This document shows positions 8,748 through 18,305 of a stretch of 64,000 bases of DNA, piece after piece. The notes beneath the pieces were generated by a model that did no database searches, was not told where the DNA came from, and worked only from the letters and a program-made list of their open reading frames with translations. The DNA lies in the NCBI RefSeq assembly GCF_900168025.1, contig NZ_FUYN01000002.1, positions 274,343 to 338,342 on the forward strand, written 5' to 3'. This DNA is from Acetoanaerobium noterae. Lineage in GTDB: Bacteria; Bacillota; Clostridia; Peptostreptococcales; Filifactoraceae. Numbering within the stretch: position 1 is the stretch's first letter; each line of letters begins with the position of its first letter. The translations under genes were made by a program, and so were the position numbers.

Positions 8748-11700
8748 ATGGCATGGACAGATGCTCAGCAAAGTGCAATAGACAGTAGAGGAGAAAATCT
8801 TCTAGTGTCAGCGGCGGCAGGCTCAGGAAAAACAGCCGTACTGGTTCAAAGAATCATAGATATAGTGCTAAATGAAAAAGTAGATGTTCAAAACCTCCTC
8901 ATAGTTACTTTTACAAATGCAGCGGCGGCTGAAATGAAAGATAGAATACAAAAGATGCTCATGCAGAGGATGCTAGATAATCCAAAGGAGAGCCACTACC
9001 TAACGAAACAAATTCAAAATCTGCCTAGAGCCTCTATTAGCACTATGCATTCATTTTGTATAGATATATTAAGGCGAAACTTTCATATGCTAGACTTAGA
9101 TCCTTCTTTTAAAATAGCAAACAATGCCCTTGTTTCTATTATGAAAACTCAAGCTATGGAGAGCTTGTTTGATGAAGCCTATGACTCAGATGATGCTTTG
9201 TTTTTATCCTTGGTTGATAGCTATGGCGGAACAAAGGACGACAAGAAGCTAAGCGACCTCATAGATAAGGTATACAATTTCATCCAGAGCCAGCCCTATC
9301 CACTAAAATGGCTCGAAAGTGAAGCTGAAAGCTTTAATATATCGAGCTTTGATGAGCTTTCTACTAGTAAGTGGATGCAGGTAATTAAAGACGACATAAG
9401 AATCAAGCTAGATGCAGCCAATGATGCAGGCAAGAAAGCTATAGAGCTTTGTAAATTAGAAGGAGGGCCCCTTCCTTATTTAGCGGCTATTGAAGATGAT
9501 TTGCTACTTATAGATGATTTGAAATCCAAGCTAGAGCAGTCCTTTGCAGACTTTATACAGGCTATAGCAGAAGTGAAGCACAGCAGATTTGCAGCAATTT
9601 CTAAAAAAATGAAGGAAGAGCTAGATGTTGCTTTAGTTGATGAAGTAAAGGCTATAAGAGATACGGATATAAAAGCTAGCGGTATCAAAGCCATCCAAAA
9701 ATCAATAAAAAATATATCACAAGGATTTCAACTGGAAGATATTAAAAATCTCTATCCTCTTATGAAAGCTCTTTACAAAACTGTAGCAAGATATGACGAG
9801 CTATATTCTGAGATAAAGTTAGCAAATTCAGTCTTAGATTTCTCAGATTTGGAGCATTATGCTCTTAGATTGCTGGAAAATGAAGCTGTAAGAGAGGATT
9901 TAAGAGCTAAATACACCTATATTTTCTTTGATGAATATCAAGACAGTAATATCGTTCAGGAAACTATAATCTCAGCAATCAAAAGAGAAGATAATCTATT
10001 TTTAGTAGGAGACGTAAAGCAGTCCATATATAGATTTAGATTAGCTGACCCTACTTTGTTCATAGATAAATACCACTCCTATGCAAAAGCTGACGATAGA
10101 CCAAATAAAAGAATTGATTTATCAAACAACTTTAGAAGTAGGCCTGCAATACTGGAATTTATCAACGATATATTTTCAGCTATTATGAATGAAGACTTAG
10201 GAGAAGTAGACTATGACGATTCGGCCAAGCTAATTCCGGGGATGGATTTTCCTGTTGAGAAAAACAAGGTAGAGCTTGTAGTGCTTGAAAACCATAAGCT
10301 AGAGGAAGACGATGAGCTAGCTGAGGATGCAGATATGGATAACTCAGAGCTAGAGGCTATGTATGTATCATCTAGAATCAAGGAACTTCTTGGCAAGGAG
10401 CATTATAATCCAAAAGCTAAGGAATTTCAAAAAATAACCTATAGAGATATTGTTATTCTCATGCGCTCACCAAAAAGCAGTATTGCAGCTTTTGAAAAGG
10501 TCCTTAAGGACGACAGGATACCTTGCTATGTGGATTACAGTGCTTCATACTACGATGTGCTAGAGGTAAAGCTGTTTATAGATTTGCTTAAAATCATAGA
10601 CAATATAGAGCAGGACGAAGCTCTTCTAGCTGTTATGAATTCCTCTATAGGAGGTTTTAGCTTAGATGAAATAATCGAGATAAGAGTAGCTTATAAAAGA
10701 GGCGCAATATATGAGGCCTTGCTTTCTTATATGGCTGACAATGATAATGAGCTTTCAATAAAAATAAAAGCTTTCCTAGATAGAATTAAAACCTATCGCT
10801 TTAAGGAAAAGCTCCAAAGACTAGATGAATTTTTATGGTATCTGATGAATGACACAGGCTATTATAGCGATTTGGCTGCTATGCCAGGAGGGCAGATGAG
10901 GCAGGAAAATCTAAAAGCTCTGCTCGATAAAGCCTCGGAATTTCAGTCAAACACTACAAATGGACTTTTCAACTTCCTGCATTATATAGACAAGCTTCTA
11001 AAGGACAAGGGAGATACTCAGGAAGCCAAAGCTCTCAGTGAGAGCGAGGATAGAGTTCGAATCATGAGCATACACAAAAGTAAGGGACTTGAGTTTCCTG
11101 TTGTTTTTGTATGTGGACTGAGCAAGGGCTTTAATAAAGCTGATTTTAAGCAAGATATTATGCTTCACAACTCCCTAGGCATAGGGCCGAAATACGTAGA
11201 CCTCGACAAAAACGTCTACAGAGAATCTCTGCCAAAGACGGCCATAAAAATTCAGTCGAATAAAGAAATGCTATCTGAGGAACTGAGAATCCTTTATGTT
11301 GCTCTTACTAGAGCAGTAGATACTTTGATAATGGTGGGAAGTGTAAAGGATATAGAAAAGCTAGCTACAAAGGCAAGTAAATCAACTAGCACTAGCTATC
11401 TACTGTCACAGAGCAACTATCTTTCATGGATGCTCATCGCCCTGTATAAACATAGGGATGCATCAGCTCTTAGAGACTACGCTGTAAGAGAAGTAATAGA
11501 AGACGATACATCTTATAAATCGAGCTTCAAGCTTTCATTAGTAGCAAAATACGACCTGCTTAAGCTGTCTCAAAGAGAGCGAGAGGATATAGACAATATG
11601 GAGGCTATTTTAAGAGACTATAAAGCTGACTCTAGTGAAAGCCTAAATCCTGAAGTGATATCTGTGATAAACTCTAGATTCAGCTATGAATATCCATATA

Positions 11701-12302
11701 AAGAGCAGACTATGCAGGTGTCCAAAACGAGCGCAACTATGCTTGCAAAATCAGTACTAGATGCTTCGAAAATCTCAGTAGCAATCCAAAGCATGCCGAG
11801 GTTCATGCAGAAAGTAAAAACCTTTAGTGCTTCACAAAGAGGAACTCTTATGCATTTTGCTATGCAAAATATAAACCTAAATCAAGTATCAAGTCCTAGC
11901 GAAATAGAAGACCAGCTGGATATGATGCATGTAAATGAGCTTCTTACCTCAGAAGAGAGAGCTTCTTTAGATTCTGAGATGCTTTATGAATTTTTCTGCT
12001 CCGAGCTAGGAAAAAGGATGCGTAGGTCTAAAAATGTAATAAGAGAAAATTCATTTATGCTAAAAAAAGACGAGGTTCTAGTAAGCGGAGTAATAGACTC
12101 TTACTTTGAAGAAGATGGTAAGTGGGTGCTAGTAGATTACAAAACAGACTATCTAGGTGCTGGCTCAAAGAAAGATAAAGCTGAAATGTACAGACCTCAG
12201 CTAGAGCTTTATAAAGAAGCTTTAGAATCAAGCACAGATAAGGCTGTAAAGGAAGCTTATATTTATTTATTTGATATTCAAGAGGCTGTTAAAGTAATCT
12301 AA
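8748..12302 (+). CDS. addA: ATP-dependent helicase/deoxyribonuclease subunit A (1184 aa)
   Basis: UvrD-family helicase plus RecB-type nuclease. The Q-motif/Walker A region is WTDAQQSAID...AAAGSGKTAV with K28. Further motifs are LLIVTFTNAAAAEMKDRI (Ia), IFFDEYQDSN (II), GDVKQSIYRFRLADP (III), IMSIHKSKGLEFPVVF (V) and ELRILYVALTRAVDTL (VI). The C-terminus carries the nuclease motif VSGVIDSYFEEDGKWVLVDYKTDY. Length is normal for AddA (~1200). The ATG directly follows the addB stop and a GGAGGG site lies inside the end of addB, so the two are translationally coupled. It forms the AddAB complex that creates recombinogenic 3' ends. Confidence 0.96.
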   Translation: MAWTDAQQSAIDSRGENLLVSAAAGSGKTAVLVQRIIDIVLNEKVDVQNLLIVTFTNAAAAEMKDRIQKMLMQRMLDNPKESHYLTKQIQNLPRASISTMHSFCIDILRRNFHMLDLDPSFKIANNALVSIMKTQAMESLFDEAYDSDDALFLSLVDSYGGTKDDKKLSDLIDKVYNFIQSQPYPLKWLESEAESFNISSFDELSTSKWMQVIKDDIRIKLDAANDAGKKAIELCKLEGGPLPYLAAIEDDLLLIDDLKSKLEQSFADFIQAIAEVKHSRFAAISKKMKEELDVALVDEVKAIRDTDIKASGIKAIQKSIKNISQGFQLEDIKNLYPLMKALYKTVARYDELYSEIKLANSVLDFSDLEHYALRLLENEAVREDLRAKYTYIFFDEYQDSNIVQETIISAIKREDNLFLVGDVKQSIYRFRLADPTLFIDKYHSYAKADDRPNKRIDLSNNFRSRPAILEFINDIFSAIMNEDLGEVDYDDSAKLIPGMDFPVEKNKVELVVLENHKLEEDDELAEDADMDNSELEAMYVSSRIKELLGKEHYNPKAKEFQKITYRDIVILMRSPKSSIAAFEKVLKDDRIPCYVDYSASYYDVLEVKLFIDLLKIIDNIEQDEALLAVMNSSIGGFSLDEIIEIRVAYKRGAIYEALLSYMADNDNELSIKIKAFLDRIKTYRFKEKLQRLDEFLWYLMNDTGYYSDLAAMPGGQMRQENLKALLDKASEFQSNTTNGLFNFLHYIDKLLKDKGDTQEAKALSESEDRVRIMSIHKSKGLEFPVVFVCGLSKGFNKADFKQDIMLHNSLGIGPKYVDLDKNVYRESLPKTAIKIQSNKEMLSEELRILYVALTRAVDTLIMVGSVKDIEKLATKASKSTSTSYLLSQSNYLSWMLIALYKHRDASALRDYAVREVIEDDTSYKSSFKLSLVAKYDLLKLSQREREDIDNMEAILRDYKADSSESLNPEVISVINSRFSYEYPYKEQTMQVSKTSATMLAKSVLDASKISVAIQSMPRFMQKVKTFSASQRGTLMHFAMQNINLNQVSSPSEIEDQLDMMHVNELLTSEERASLDSEMLYEFFCSELGKRMRRSKNVIRENSFMLKKDEVLVSGVIDSYFEEDGKWVLVDYKTDYLGAGSKKDKAEMYRPQLELYKEALESSTDKAVKEAYIYLFDIQEAVKVI

Positions 12303-12449
12303 AGAGCAATTTAAGCTCTAAAATTTTATAATTGTGTGAGATAAAAGTAAAATAGGGTAAAATATATATGGTAAACTGTGAATCAAATATGGGATAGTTT
12401 AGGATTATAGTTTATAATTAATTTAAATCCCTTATGAAGGAGAGAGAAT

Positions 12450-13334
12450 ATGGAAAAAATAGCTATCATTACGGATTCCACATCTGACCTTACTCAGGAC
12501 ATCATAGACAAATATGATATAAAGGTAATGCCACTTCAGATAATTTATCAAAGCAAAATATATAGAGACAAGGTAGACATCACACCAGAACAGATTTACT
12601 CTGGTATGGAAAGAGAAGTTCCTAAGACTTCGCTTCCTCTTACGGCTGATGTGGTAAAGACCTTTGAACAGCTTAAACAAGAGGGATACACTCATATTCT
12701 AGGTGCTTTTATTTCATCTGGACTGAGCGGTACCTACAATATGGTTAGAAATATGGCGAATGACTACAAAGATGATTTCGTAATTGAGCTTCTTGACTCA
12801 AAAAGCATTTCATGGGGTTCTGGCTTTGGAATAGTAGAAGCAGCTAAAGCAAGAGAAGCAGGCTCTAATTTTGAAGAAATAGTGGCTATTGCAAAGAAAG
12901 CTATAAAGAACACTAGATCTATATTCGTACTTCCTACGCTTTACTACCTTAAAAAAGGTGGAAGAATGGGAAGAGTAGAAGGTACAGTGGGAGATTTACT
13001 AAACATCAAGCCTATAGTAGGCGTAGATGAAGCAGGAGACGGCCAGTACTTTACAATCAAAAAAGTAAGAGGAAGAAAAAAATCTCTTACAGAATTATTT
13101 AATGTAATTCACAACCTTGTAAAGGACAAAGAAGCCTTTGAGGTTATAGTTCTAAGTGGTAACGCACCTGAAGAATCTACGGAAATAGCTGAAAAATTCA
13201 AAGCTATGCCAAACTGTAAATATGTGTTAGAGACTTCTGTAAGCCCTGTTATAGGTGTGCATACAGGACCTGGACTTTTGGCACTTTCAGTAAAATGTGA
13301 CAGTGGAATGGATAATATAAAAGAAGACAAATAA
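12450..13334 (+). CDS. DegV family fatty-acid-binding protein (294 aa)
   Basis: Full-length DegV fold: IAIITDSTSDL at the N-terminus, the SGLSGTY motif (~90) and ISWGSGFGIVEA, then LPTLYYLKKGGRMGRVEGTVGDLLNIKPIV and a C-terminal GVHTGPGLLALSV. Family members bind a single fatty acid, and the FakB subset presents it to the kinase FakA. No fakA is next to it. GAAGGAGAG precedes the ATG. A TATAAT at 12413-12418 may be its -10 box. Confidence 0.92.
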   Translation: MEKIAIITDSTSDLTQDIIDKYDIKVMPLQIIYQSKIYRDKVDITPEQIYSGMEREVPKTSLPLTADVVKTFEQLKQEGYTHILGAFISSGLSGTYNMVRNMANDYKDDFVIELLDSKSISWGSGFGIVEAAKAREAGSNFEEIVAIAKKAIKNTRSIFVLPTLYYLKKGGRMGRVEGTVGDLLNIKPIVGVDEAGDGQYFTIKKVRGRKKSLTELFNVIHNLVKDKEAFEVIVLSGNAPEESTEIAEKFKAMPNCKYVLETSVSPVIGVHTGPGLLALSVKCDSGMDNIKEDK

Positions 13335-13349
13335 GAGCCATGGCCATAT

Positions 13350-13397
13350 AGCAATCAAAGATTGCTGATAGGTGCTGGAACCTTGTTATTTTAACAA
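13350..13397. other. Two small perfect hairpins between degV and the next gene
   Basis: AGCAATC-AAA-GATTGCT (13350-13366) and TTGTTA-TTT-TAACAA (13383-13397) are short perfect inverted repeats in a 75-base gap. Neither has a T-tract, so they are not standard terminators. They may be RNA-processing or translational elements. Confidence 0.35.
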
Positions 13398-13409
13398 TAA
13401 TAGATAGGA

Positions 13410-13838
13410 ATGATGAAAATAATGGAGCCATTTGCAGTGATATTGATGAGAAAAGATAGAGAAACAGGTTTTTTCGAGTCGGAAGTAGGAAGTTACAATA
13501 TTCCTAGCATGGGAGAGTATTTAGAGAGTATTTTTGTGATAGACAAAGAGGAAGAGGACATGGTTCATCTTAGAATCACTACTGCAACTCCAGTAAAAGA
13601 CTGGGAATACTCAGCTATATACGATTACTATGATGAAGATAGAGTGTCAGCTCTTGATTTTGTCATAAAAGTTGAACCGATAGAAGATGATTACGATCCT
13701 CTATGGGAAGTTACATTTAAACTTCTAGACAATATAGAAGAAACAGAGGAGCAGATTCAAAAAATTCTAGAGACTCATCATATAGAGCTACAAGAGGTAA
13801 TGCAAGAGATAGAAGATAAAGAGGAAGAATATAAATAA
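13410..13838 (+). CDS. Conserved-looking small acidic protein, function unknown (142 aa)
   Basis: I do not recognise the family with certainty. The protein has no signal or membrane segment and is strongly acidic. It looks like a compact alpha/beta domain (residues ~5-110, with FAVILMRKDRETGFFESEVGSYNIPSM and WEYSAIYDYYDED), followed by a Glu/Gln-rich helix (~110-142) that may be a coiled coil. Start is uncertain: ATGs at 13410, 13413 and 13422 all lie close to a weak GATAGGAATGAT site. A strong terminator follows. It may be co-transcribed with degV 75 bases upstream. Confidence 0.6.
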   Translation: MMKIMEPFAVILMRKDRETGFFESEVGSYNIPSMGEYLESIFVIDKEEEDMVHLRITTATPVKDWEYSAIYDYYDEDRVSALDFVIKVEPIEDDYDPLWEVTFKLLDNIEETEEQIQKILETHHIELQEVMQEIEDKEEEYK

Positions 13839-13857
13839 AAATAAATTATTAATTTTA

Positions 13858-13892
13858 GAATACCGTAACATTTGTTACGGTATTCTTTGTTT
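13858..13892 (+). terminator. Intrinsic terminator after the small acidic protein
   Basis: Perfect 12-bp stem GAATACCGTAAC/GTTACGGTATTC (13858-13869 and 13874-13885) with loop ATTT and a T-rich tail. Confidence 0.85.
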
Positions 13893-14019
13893 ATATGATG
13901 TAAATTAAGAGCATAAGTTTTATAAAATTTATTTTCTGCTTAAAAAGTATACTATTTTAGTAGAAAATATAATTAGTTTTAAATTTTGGTTATAAATTGA
14001 TAAATATTCGTAAAATTTT

Positions 14020-14047
14020 AATATTTTGTGTTTATATTCAAAATATT
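14020..14047. promoter_or_regulatory. Perfect inverted repeat upstream of hcp, candidate operator
   Basis: AATATTTTG (14020-14028) and CAAAATATT (14039-14047) form 9-bp perfect arms with a 10-bp spacer, 87 bases before the hcp ATG. Half-sites are about two helical turns apart, which suits a dimeric regulator. The regulator is not identified. Confidence 0.4.
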
Positions 14048-14080
14048 GGGTACTTATCAACTAGCACTAGGATAGTAGGT

Positions 14081-14096
14081 TGTGGTTTTTGTCACA
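14081..14096. promoter_or_regulatory. CRP/FNR-type palindrome upstream of hcp
   Basis: TGTGG-N6-TCACA matches the CRP/FNR-family half-site layout with one mismatch. It lies 37 bases before the hcp ATG. HcpR, a CRP/FNR-family nitrosative-stress regulator, is known to control hcp genes in many anaerobes, but this position is close to the start codon and would suit repression better than activation. Confidence 0.35.
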
Positions 14097-14133
14097 GCTA
14101 AAAAATATTTTAAAAAACCATGGAGGTGTCTTT

Positions 14134-15765
14134 ATGTATTGTAATCAATGTCAAGAAGCTGCAAAAGGATATGCATGTACATCAGTTGGAGTATGTGGAA
14201 AGAAGAACGACTTAGCTAACATGATGGACTTACTTATTTATTCAACGGAAGGTATTTCACTTTATGCTCAAGAATTAAGAGCAAAAGGTCAAAAGATTGA
14301 CCCTAAAGTGGATTTATTCATAATGGAGTCACTATTTGCTACTATTACTAATGCTAACTTTGATGATGAAGTTATCATTAAAAGAGTAAAAGATGCACTT
14401 GTTATAAGAGAAGAACTTAAAAAGCAATTAGGAGCAGAAATCAATCATCCTACAGCTACATTTACAGCTGCAACTTTAGATGAAATGAACTCATTAGCTC
14501 AAAAAGTTGGATTCCTTTCAATAGAAAATGAAGATGTTAGAGCGCTTAAATCACTTATCCTATTTGGACTTAAGGGACTTGCTGCTTACTACCATCATGC
14601 ACATAACCTAGGACATAACGACGAAAAACTTGATAACTTTATGGAAGAAGCACTAGTTGTAATGACTAGAGAAGATATGTCTGCAGACGAGCTTACAGCT
14701 TATGTACTTAAGACTGGTGAGTTTGGAGTAACTGCAATGGCACTTCTAGATGCTGCTAATACTTCAACTTACGGAAATCCAGAAATTACTACTGTTAACC
14801 TTGGAACTAGAAATAACCCAGGTATCCTAATCTCTGGTCACGACCTAAAAGATATGGAAGAGTTATTAAAGCAAACTGAGGGAACTGGTGTAGATGTATA
14901 TACTCACGGTGAAATGCTTCCAGCTAACTACTATCCAGCATTCAAGAAATATGAGCACTTTGTTGGGAACTATGGTGGATCTTGGTGGAGCCAAAACCCA
15001 GAGTTTGAATCTTTCAACGGACCTATCCTATTTACTACTAACTGTATAGTTCCTCTAAAATCAAACAACACTTATTTAAATAGAATGTACACTACAGGAG
15101 CATCTGGATATCCAGGAGCAGTTCATATTCCAGATAGAGAAGATGGAAAAGCTAAAGATTTCTCAGCTATTATAGAGCAAGCTAAAAAATGTGCTCCTCC
15201 AGTTCAAATCGAAGAAGGACAAATCGTTGGAGGCTTTGCACATAATCAAGTTATCGCTCTTGCTGACAAGGTTGTAGATGCAGTTAAAACTGGAGCTATC
15301 AAAAAGTTCTTTGTTATGGCTGGATGCGACGGAAGATTTAAAGAAAGAAGCTACTATACTGATTTTGCTGAGGCACTTCCTCAGGATACAGTTATCCTTA
15401 CTGCTGGATGCGCAAAATATCGTTACAACAAGCTTAACCTTGGCGATATCGGTGGAATTCCTAGAGTACTTGATGCTGGACAGTGTAACGACTCTTACTC
15501 ACTAGCAGTTATTGCTCTAAAACTTAAAGAAGTATTTGGACTTGAAGATATCAATGAGCTTCCAATAGCGTACAATATAGCTTGGTATGAGCAAAAAGCT
15601 GTTATCGTTCTACTTGCTCTATTATATCTTGGAGTTAAGAACATCCATCTTGGACCTACACTTCCTGCTTTCTTATCACCAAATGTTGCTAATGTATTAG
15701 TAAATAACTTTGGTATAGCTGGAATCGGAACTGTAGAAGACGATATGAAGGTTTTCCTAGGATAA
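14134..15765 (+). CDS. hcp: Hydroxylamine reductase / hybrid cluster protein (543 aa)
   Basis: Reduces hydroxylamine to ammonia in vitro; in vivo Hcp acts in nitric-oxide/nitrosative stress defence. The N-terminal cysteines C3, C6, C15 and C21 (C-x2-C-x8-C-x5-C) are the [4Fe-4S] pattern of strict anaerobes. Hybrid-cluster ligand segments are visible: [69 protein letters not shown] and [12 protein letters not shown]. The frame is open from 14080, but the ATG at 14134 follows TGGAGGTG and starts right at MYCNQCQ. Codon use (more AAC, TTC, ATC) differs from neighbours, suggesting high expression. Confidence 0.96.
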   Translation: MYCNQCQEAAKGYACTSVGVCGKKNDLANMMDLLIYSTEGISLYAQELRAKGQKIDPKVDLFIMESLFATITNANFDDEVIIKRVKDALVIREELKKQLGAEINHPTATFTAATLDEMNSLAQKVGFLSIENEDVRALKSLILFGLKGLAAYYHHAHNLGHNDEKLDNFMEEALVVMTREDMSADELTAYVLKTGEFGVTAMALLDAANTSTYGNPEITTVNLGTRNNPGILISGHDLKDMEELLKQTEGTGVDVYTHGEMLPANYYPAFKKYEHFVGNYGGSWWSQNPEFESFNGPILFTTNCIVPLKSNNTYLNRMYTTGASGYPGAVHIPDREDGKAKDFSAIIEQAKKCAPPVQIEEGQIVGGFAHNQVIALADKVVDAVKTGAIKKFFVMAGCDGRFKERSYYTDFAEALPQDTVILTAGCAKYRYNKLNLGDIGGIPRVLDAGQCNDSYSLAVIALKLKEVFGLEDINELPIAYNIAWYEQKAVIVLLALLYLGVKNIHLGPTLPAFLSPNVANVLVNNFGIAGIGTVEDDMKVFLG

Positions 15766-15804
15766 TTCCCCTATCCTAAAACATAAATTATTCTCATTTT
15801 AACT

Positions 15805-15849
15805 AAAAAGGTGCTGTAAGTCTTTAATTAGACCTACGGCATCTTTTTT
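15805..15849 (+). terminator. Intrinsic terminator after hcp
   Basis: Stem AAAAAGGTGCTGTAAGTCT paired with AGACCTACGGCATCTTTTTT (a few mismatches), loop TTAATT, ending in a run of T. Confidence 0.85.
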
Positions 15850-15928
15850 GCATTTTATCTTTTTCAATCGCAGACTTTAGGGTATATTAGATAAAATAGA
15901 CATGAAGTGTTTTGAGGAGGAAATATGT

Positions 15929-17488
15929 ATGGCAGATATGGATTTATCAAAATTTGAGAAAAAGATAGTACTTAGGAATATAGAAGAAAAGGATATAGAT
16001 GAAATAATAGAGCTTGCCCTCGTTTGTTTTCCAAATATGAAGCCTTGGACTAAAGAACAGCTTCGAAGTCATCTTAGATATTTTCCAGAGGGGCAGTTTT
16101 GTATAGAGTATGAGGATAAAATCATAGGCTCGTGCTCTAGCCTTATCGTGAATTTTGACGAGTACGATGTCCAGCATACCTGGGATGAAATCACTGACAA
16201 GGGCTATATCAGAAACCACGATCCAAAGGGATACAACCTATACGGAATAGAAGTTATGGTCCATCCAGAATACAGAAGAATGAAAATAGGAAGGCGTCTT
16301 TACGATGCTAGAAAGGATTTGGCTGTGAGGCTGAATCTCAAGAGCATAGTAATAGGTGGCAGAATTCCAAACTATCATAAATATTCTGAGGATATGACAC
16401 CTAGAGAGTATGTGGAAGAGGTAATGGCTCAAAACATCTATGACCCAGTGCTTACTTTTCAGCTTATGAATGGATTTGTACTAAAGCGTATAAATAACAA
16501 CTATCTCAAGGATGACTTTAATTCCATGAAGTATGCAACTCTTATGGAATGGTCAAACATAGATTATAGACCTATGACTAAAAGAACCTATAAGACTTCG
16601 TTTCCAGTTAGAGTTTTTGTAGTTCAGTACATGATGAAGCAAATAAACTCATTTCATGATTTTGCTCATCAGTGTGAATATTATGTGGATATAAGCTCTG
16701 ATTATAAATCAGACTTTATAGTATTTCCTGAGATATTTACCACTCAGCTACTTTCTTTTATAGAAGAAAAAACTCCTAGCCTTGCAATTAGAAGGCTTAC
16801 TAGATATACAGAGGACTATATCAAGCTGTTTACAGAGCTAGCTGTCAAGTACAACGTAAATATCATAGGAGGCTCTCACTTTGTAGAAGAAGATGGAGAT
16901 ATATACAACATTGCATATCTATTCAGACGTGATGGAACTATAGACAAACAGTACAAGCTTCATATTACGCCAAATGAAGAACGCTGGTGGGGGATTCAGC
17001 CTGGTCACGAAATTAAGATTTTTGATACTGACTGTGGCAAAATATCTATACTCATCTGCTATGATATGGAGTTTCCTGAGCTTTCTAGAATAGTTGCTGA
17101 AAAAGGAGCAAATATAATATTTTCTCCATTTTGTACTGATGATAGACAAGGTTATCTAAGAGTGAGATACTGCGCACAAGCAAGAGCTGTTGAAAATCAA
17201 GTATATACAGTTATTGCAGGCACAGTTGGAAACCTAACTGAAGCAGAAAATATGGATATTCAGTATGCTCAGTCTGCTATATTTACGCCTTCTGATTTTG
17301 GATTCCCTAGAGATGGGATAGTGGCTGAATGTACTCCAAATATTGAGATGGTTATAGTTGGAGATCTAGATTTGGAAATTCTAAGAAGAAGCAGAAGCAC
17401 GGGAAGTGTGATGCAGTTTAACAACAGAAGAACTGACCTTTATGAAATAACTGTAAAAGAAGGAAAAAATCCAAGAATTTCTAAGTGA
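15929..17488 (+). CDS. GNAT acetyltransferase fused to carbon-nitrogen hydrolase (519 aa)
   Basis: Residues ~10-200 form a GNAT N-acetyltransferase: VLRNIEEKDIDEIIELALVCFP and the acetyl-CoA loop VMVHPEYRRMKIGRRLYDARKDLA. Residues ~220-500 form a nitrilase-superfamily amidohydrolase with the Glu-Lys-Cys triad: FPEIFT (Glu), YKLHITPNEE (Lys) and ILICYDMEFPEL (Cys). This two-domain architecture is known in bacteria; substrate is unknown. The ORF could begin at 15902, but the ATG at 15929 has AGGAGG eight bases upstream and is chosen. Likely monocistronic. Confidence 0.9.
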   Translation: MADMDLSKFEKKIVLRNIEEKDIDEIIELALVCFPNMKPWTKEQLRSHLRYFPEGQFCIEYEDKIIGSCSSLIVNFDEYDVQHTWDEITDKGYIRNHDPKGYNLYGIEVMVHPEYRRMKIGRRLYDARKDLAVRLNLKSIVIGGRIPNYHKYSEDMTPREYVEEVMAQNIYDPVLTFQLMNGFVLKRINNNYLKDDFNSMKYATLMEWSNIDYRPMTKRTYKTSFPVRVFVVQYMMKQINSFHDFAHQCEYYVDISSDYKSDFIVFPEIFTTQLLSFIEEKTPSLAIRRLTRYTEDYIKLFTELAVKYNVNIIGGSHFVEEDGDIYNIAYLFRRDGTIDKQYKLHITPNEERWWGIQPGHEIKIFDTDCGKISILICYDMEFPELSRIVAEKGANIIFSPFCTDDRQGYLRVRYCAQARAVENQVYTVIAGTVGNLTEAENMDIQYAQSAIFTPSDFGFPRDGIVAECTPNIEMVIVGDLDLEILRRSRSTGSVMQFNNRRTDLYEITVKEGKNPRISK

Positions 17489-17665
17489 TAGTTATCGATT
17501 GGTGAATAAAAATAGTTTTCTAGTTCTAATTAAAATTTTTAAAAAGGTTATGTAAAGCTTACAAATAATATATGAGGATATATATAATCGTAGAATTTTT
17601 CATATGTGATGTAGCAAAATATCTTAAGGTGTGATACAATATCCTAGCTTTGCAATATATTAAAA

Positions 17666-17715
17666 AAGAAGTGTTTACTTGGCACCCACTTCTAAAAAAT
17701 AAAAATCAAGGGAGG
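17666..17715 (+). ncRNA. preQ1-I-like riboswitch controlling queT translation
   Basis: P1 is a hairpin GAAGTG (17668-17673)/CACTTC (17687-17692), extendable by one A-T pair, with a 13-base loop ending in GGCACC. An A-rich tail follows. The loop's CTTG (17678-17681) can pair with CAAG (17707-17710), making the H-type pseudoknot typical of preQ1-I aptamers. The CAAG is joined to the Shine-Dalgarno GGAGG (17711-17715), so ligand-stabilised folding would hide the ribosome site. The downstream gene is a queuosine-precursor transporter, which fits. A -10-like TACAAT is at 17635-17640. Confidence 0.75.
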
Positions 17716-17723
17716 TAAATATT

Positions 17724-18209
17724 TTGCAAAAGTTAAATTCAAAGAAAATGGCAATGATAGGAGCAACAGCTGCTATCTACGCAGTACTGACAGTCGCTAT
17801 GGCACCTATAAGCTATGGAGCTGTTCAGCTTAGACTTTCAGAAGTAATGACCCTACTGGCATTTGTAGATCCAGTGTTTATTCCAGGACTAGTGCTTGGA
17901 AACTTTATCGCCAACTTATTTAGTCCATTTGGACTTCCAGATGTTGTTTTTGGAACTCTAGCTACCTTTATAGCAGTGTTCATGATGTCAAAGATGAAGT
18001 CTATGTTTATTGCTTCTTTTTGGCCTACAATTGCAAACGGACTTATAATTGGTCTAGAGCTTGCTATATTTACAGGAGCACCTTTTGTATCTACAGCGCT
18101 TTATGTAGCACTTGGAGAATTTTTAGTAGTTACAGTGCTAGGGTATCCTGTGTTTAAAGTAGTTATGAAAAATAAGACTATACAGAACTTGACTCAAGTG
18201 ACAGATTAA
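17724..18209 (+). CDS. queT: Queuosine precursor transporter QueT (161 aa)
   Basis: Small ECF-type S-component (COG4708/QueT) with five to six membrane helices. Recognisable segments are KMAMIGATAAIYAVLTVAMAPISYGAVQLRLSEVM, then LGNFIANLFSPFGLPDVVFGTLATF and ALYVALGEFLVVTVLGYPVFK. It imports queuine precursors such as preQ1 using a shared ECF energising module, not encoded nearby. The start is TTG, eight bases after GGAGG; no nearby ATG fits. The preQ1-I-like aptamer upstream supports the assignment. Confidence 0.93.
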   Translation: MQKLNSKKMAMIGATAAIYAVLTVAMAPISYGAVQLRLSEVMTLLAFVDPVFIPGLVLGNFIANLFSPFGLPDVVFGTLATFIAVFMMSKMKSMFIASFWPTIANGLIIGLELAIFTGAPFVSTALYVALGEFLVVTVLGYPVFKVVMKNKTIQNLTQVTD

Positions 18210-18271
18210 AAAGTAGATTGTTTTATAATTTTCCTATATAAAACAGTGTTTATAAGTTAATCAATCAACTT

Positions 18272-18305
18272 GCCGCTTTTTATTTATATGAAAGGCGGCT
18301 TTTTT
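18272..18305 (+). terminator. Intrinsic terminator after queT
   Basis: GCCGC and GCGGC arms with adjoining T/A pairs, A/T-rich loop and a T6 tail. Confidence 0.8.

Noticed and set aside
15278-15505. Alternative-frame ORF inside hcp
   Set aside because: It overlaps a conserved cysteine-rich part of hcp and has no ribosome site of its own; a shadow.
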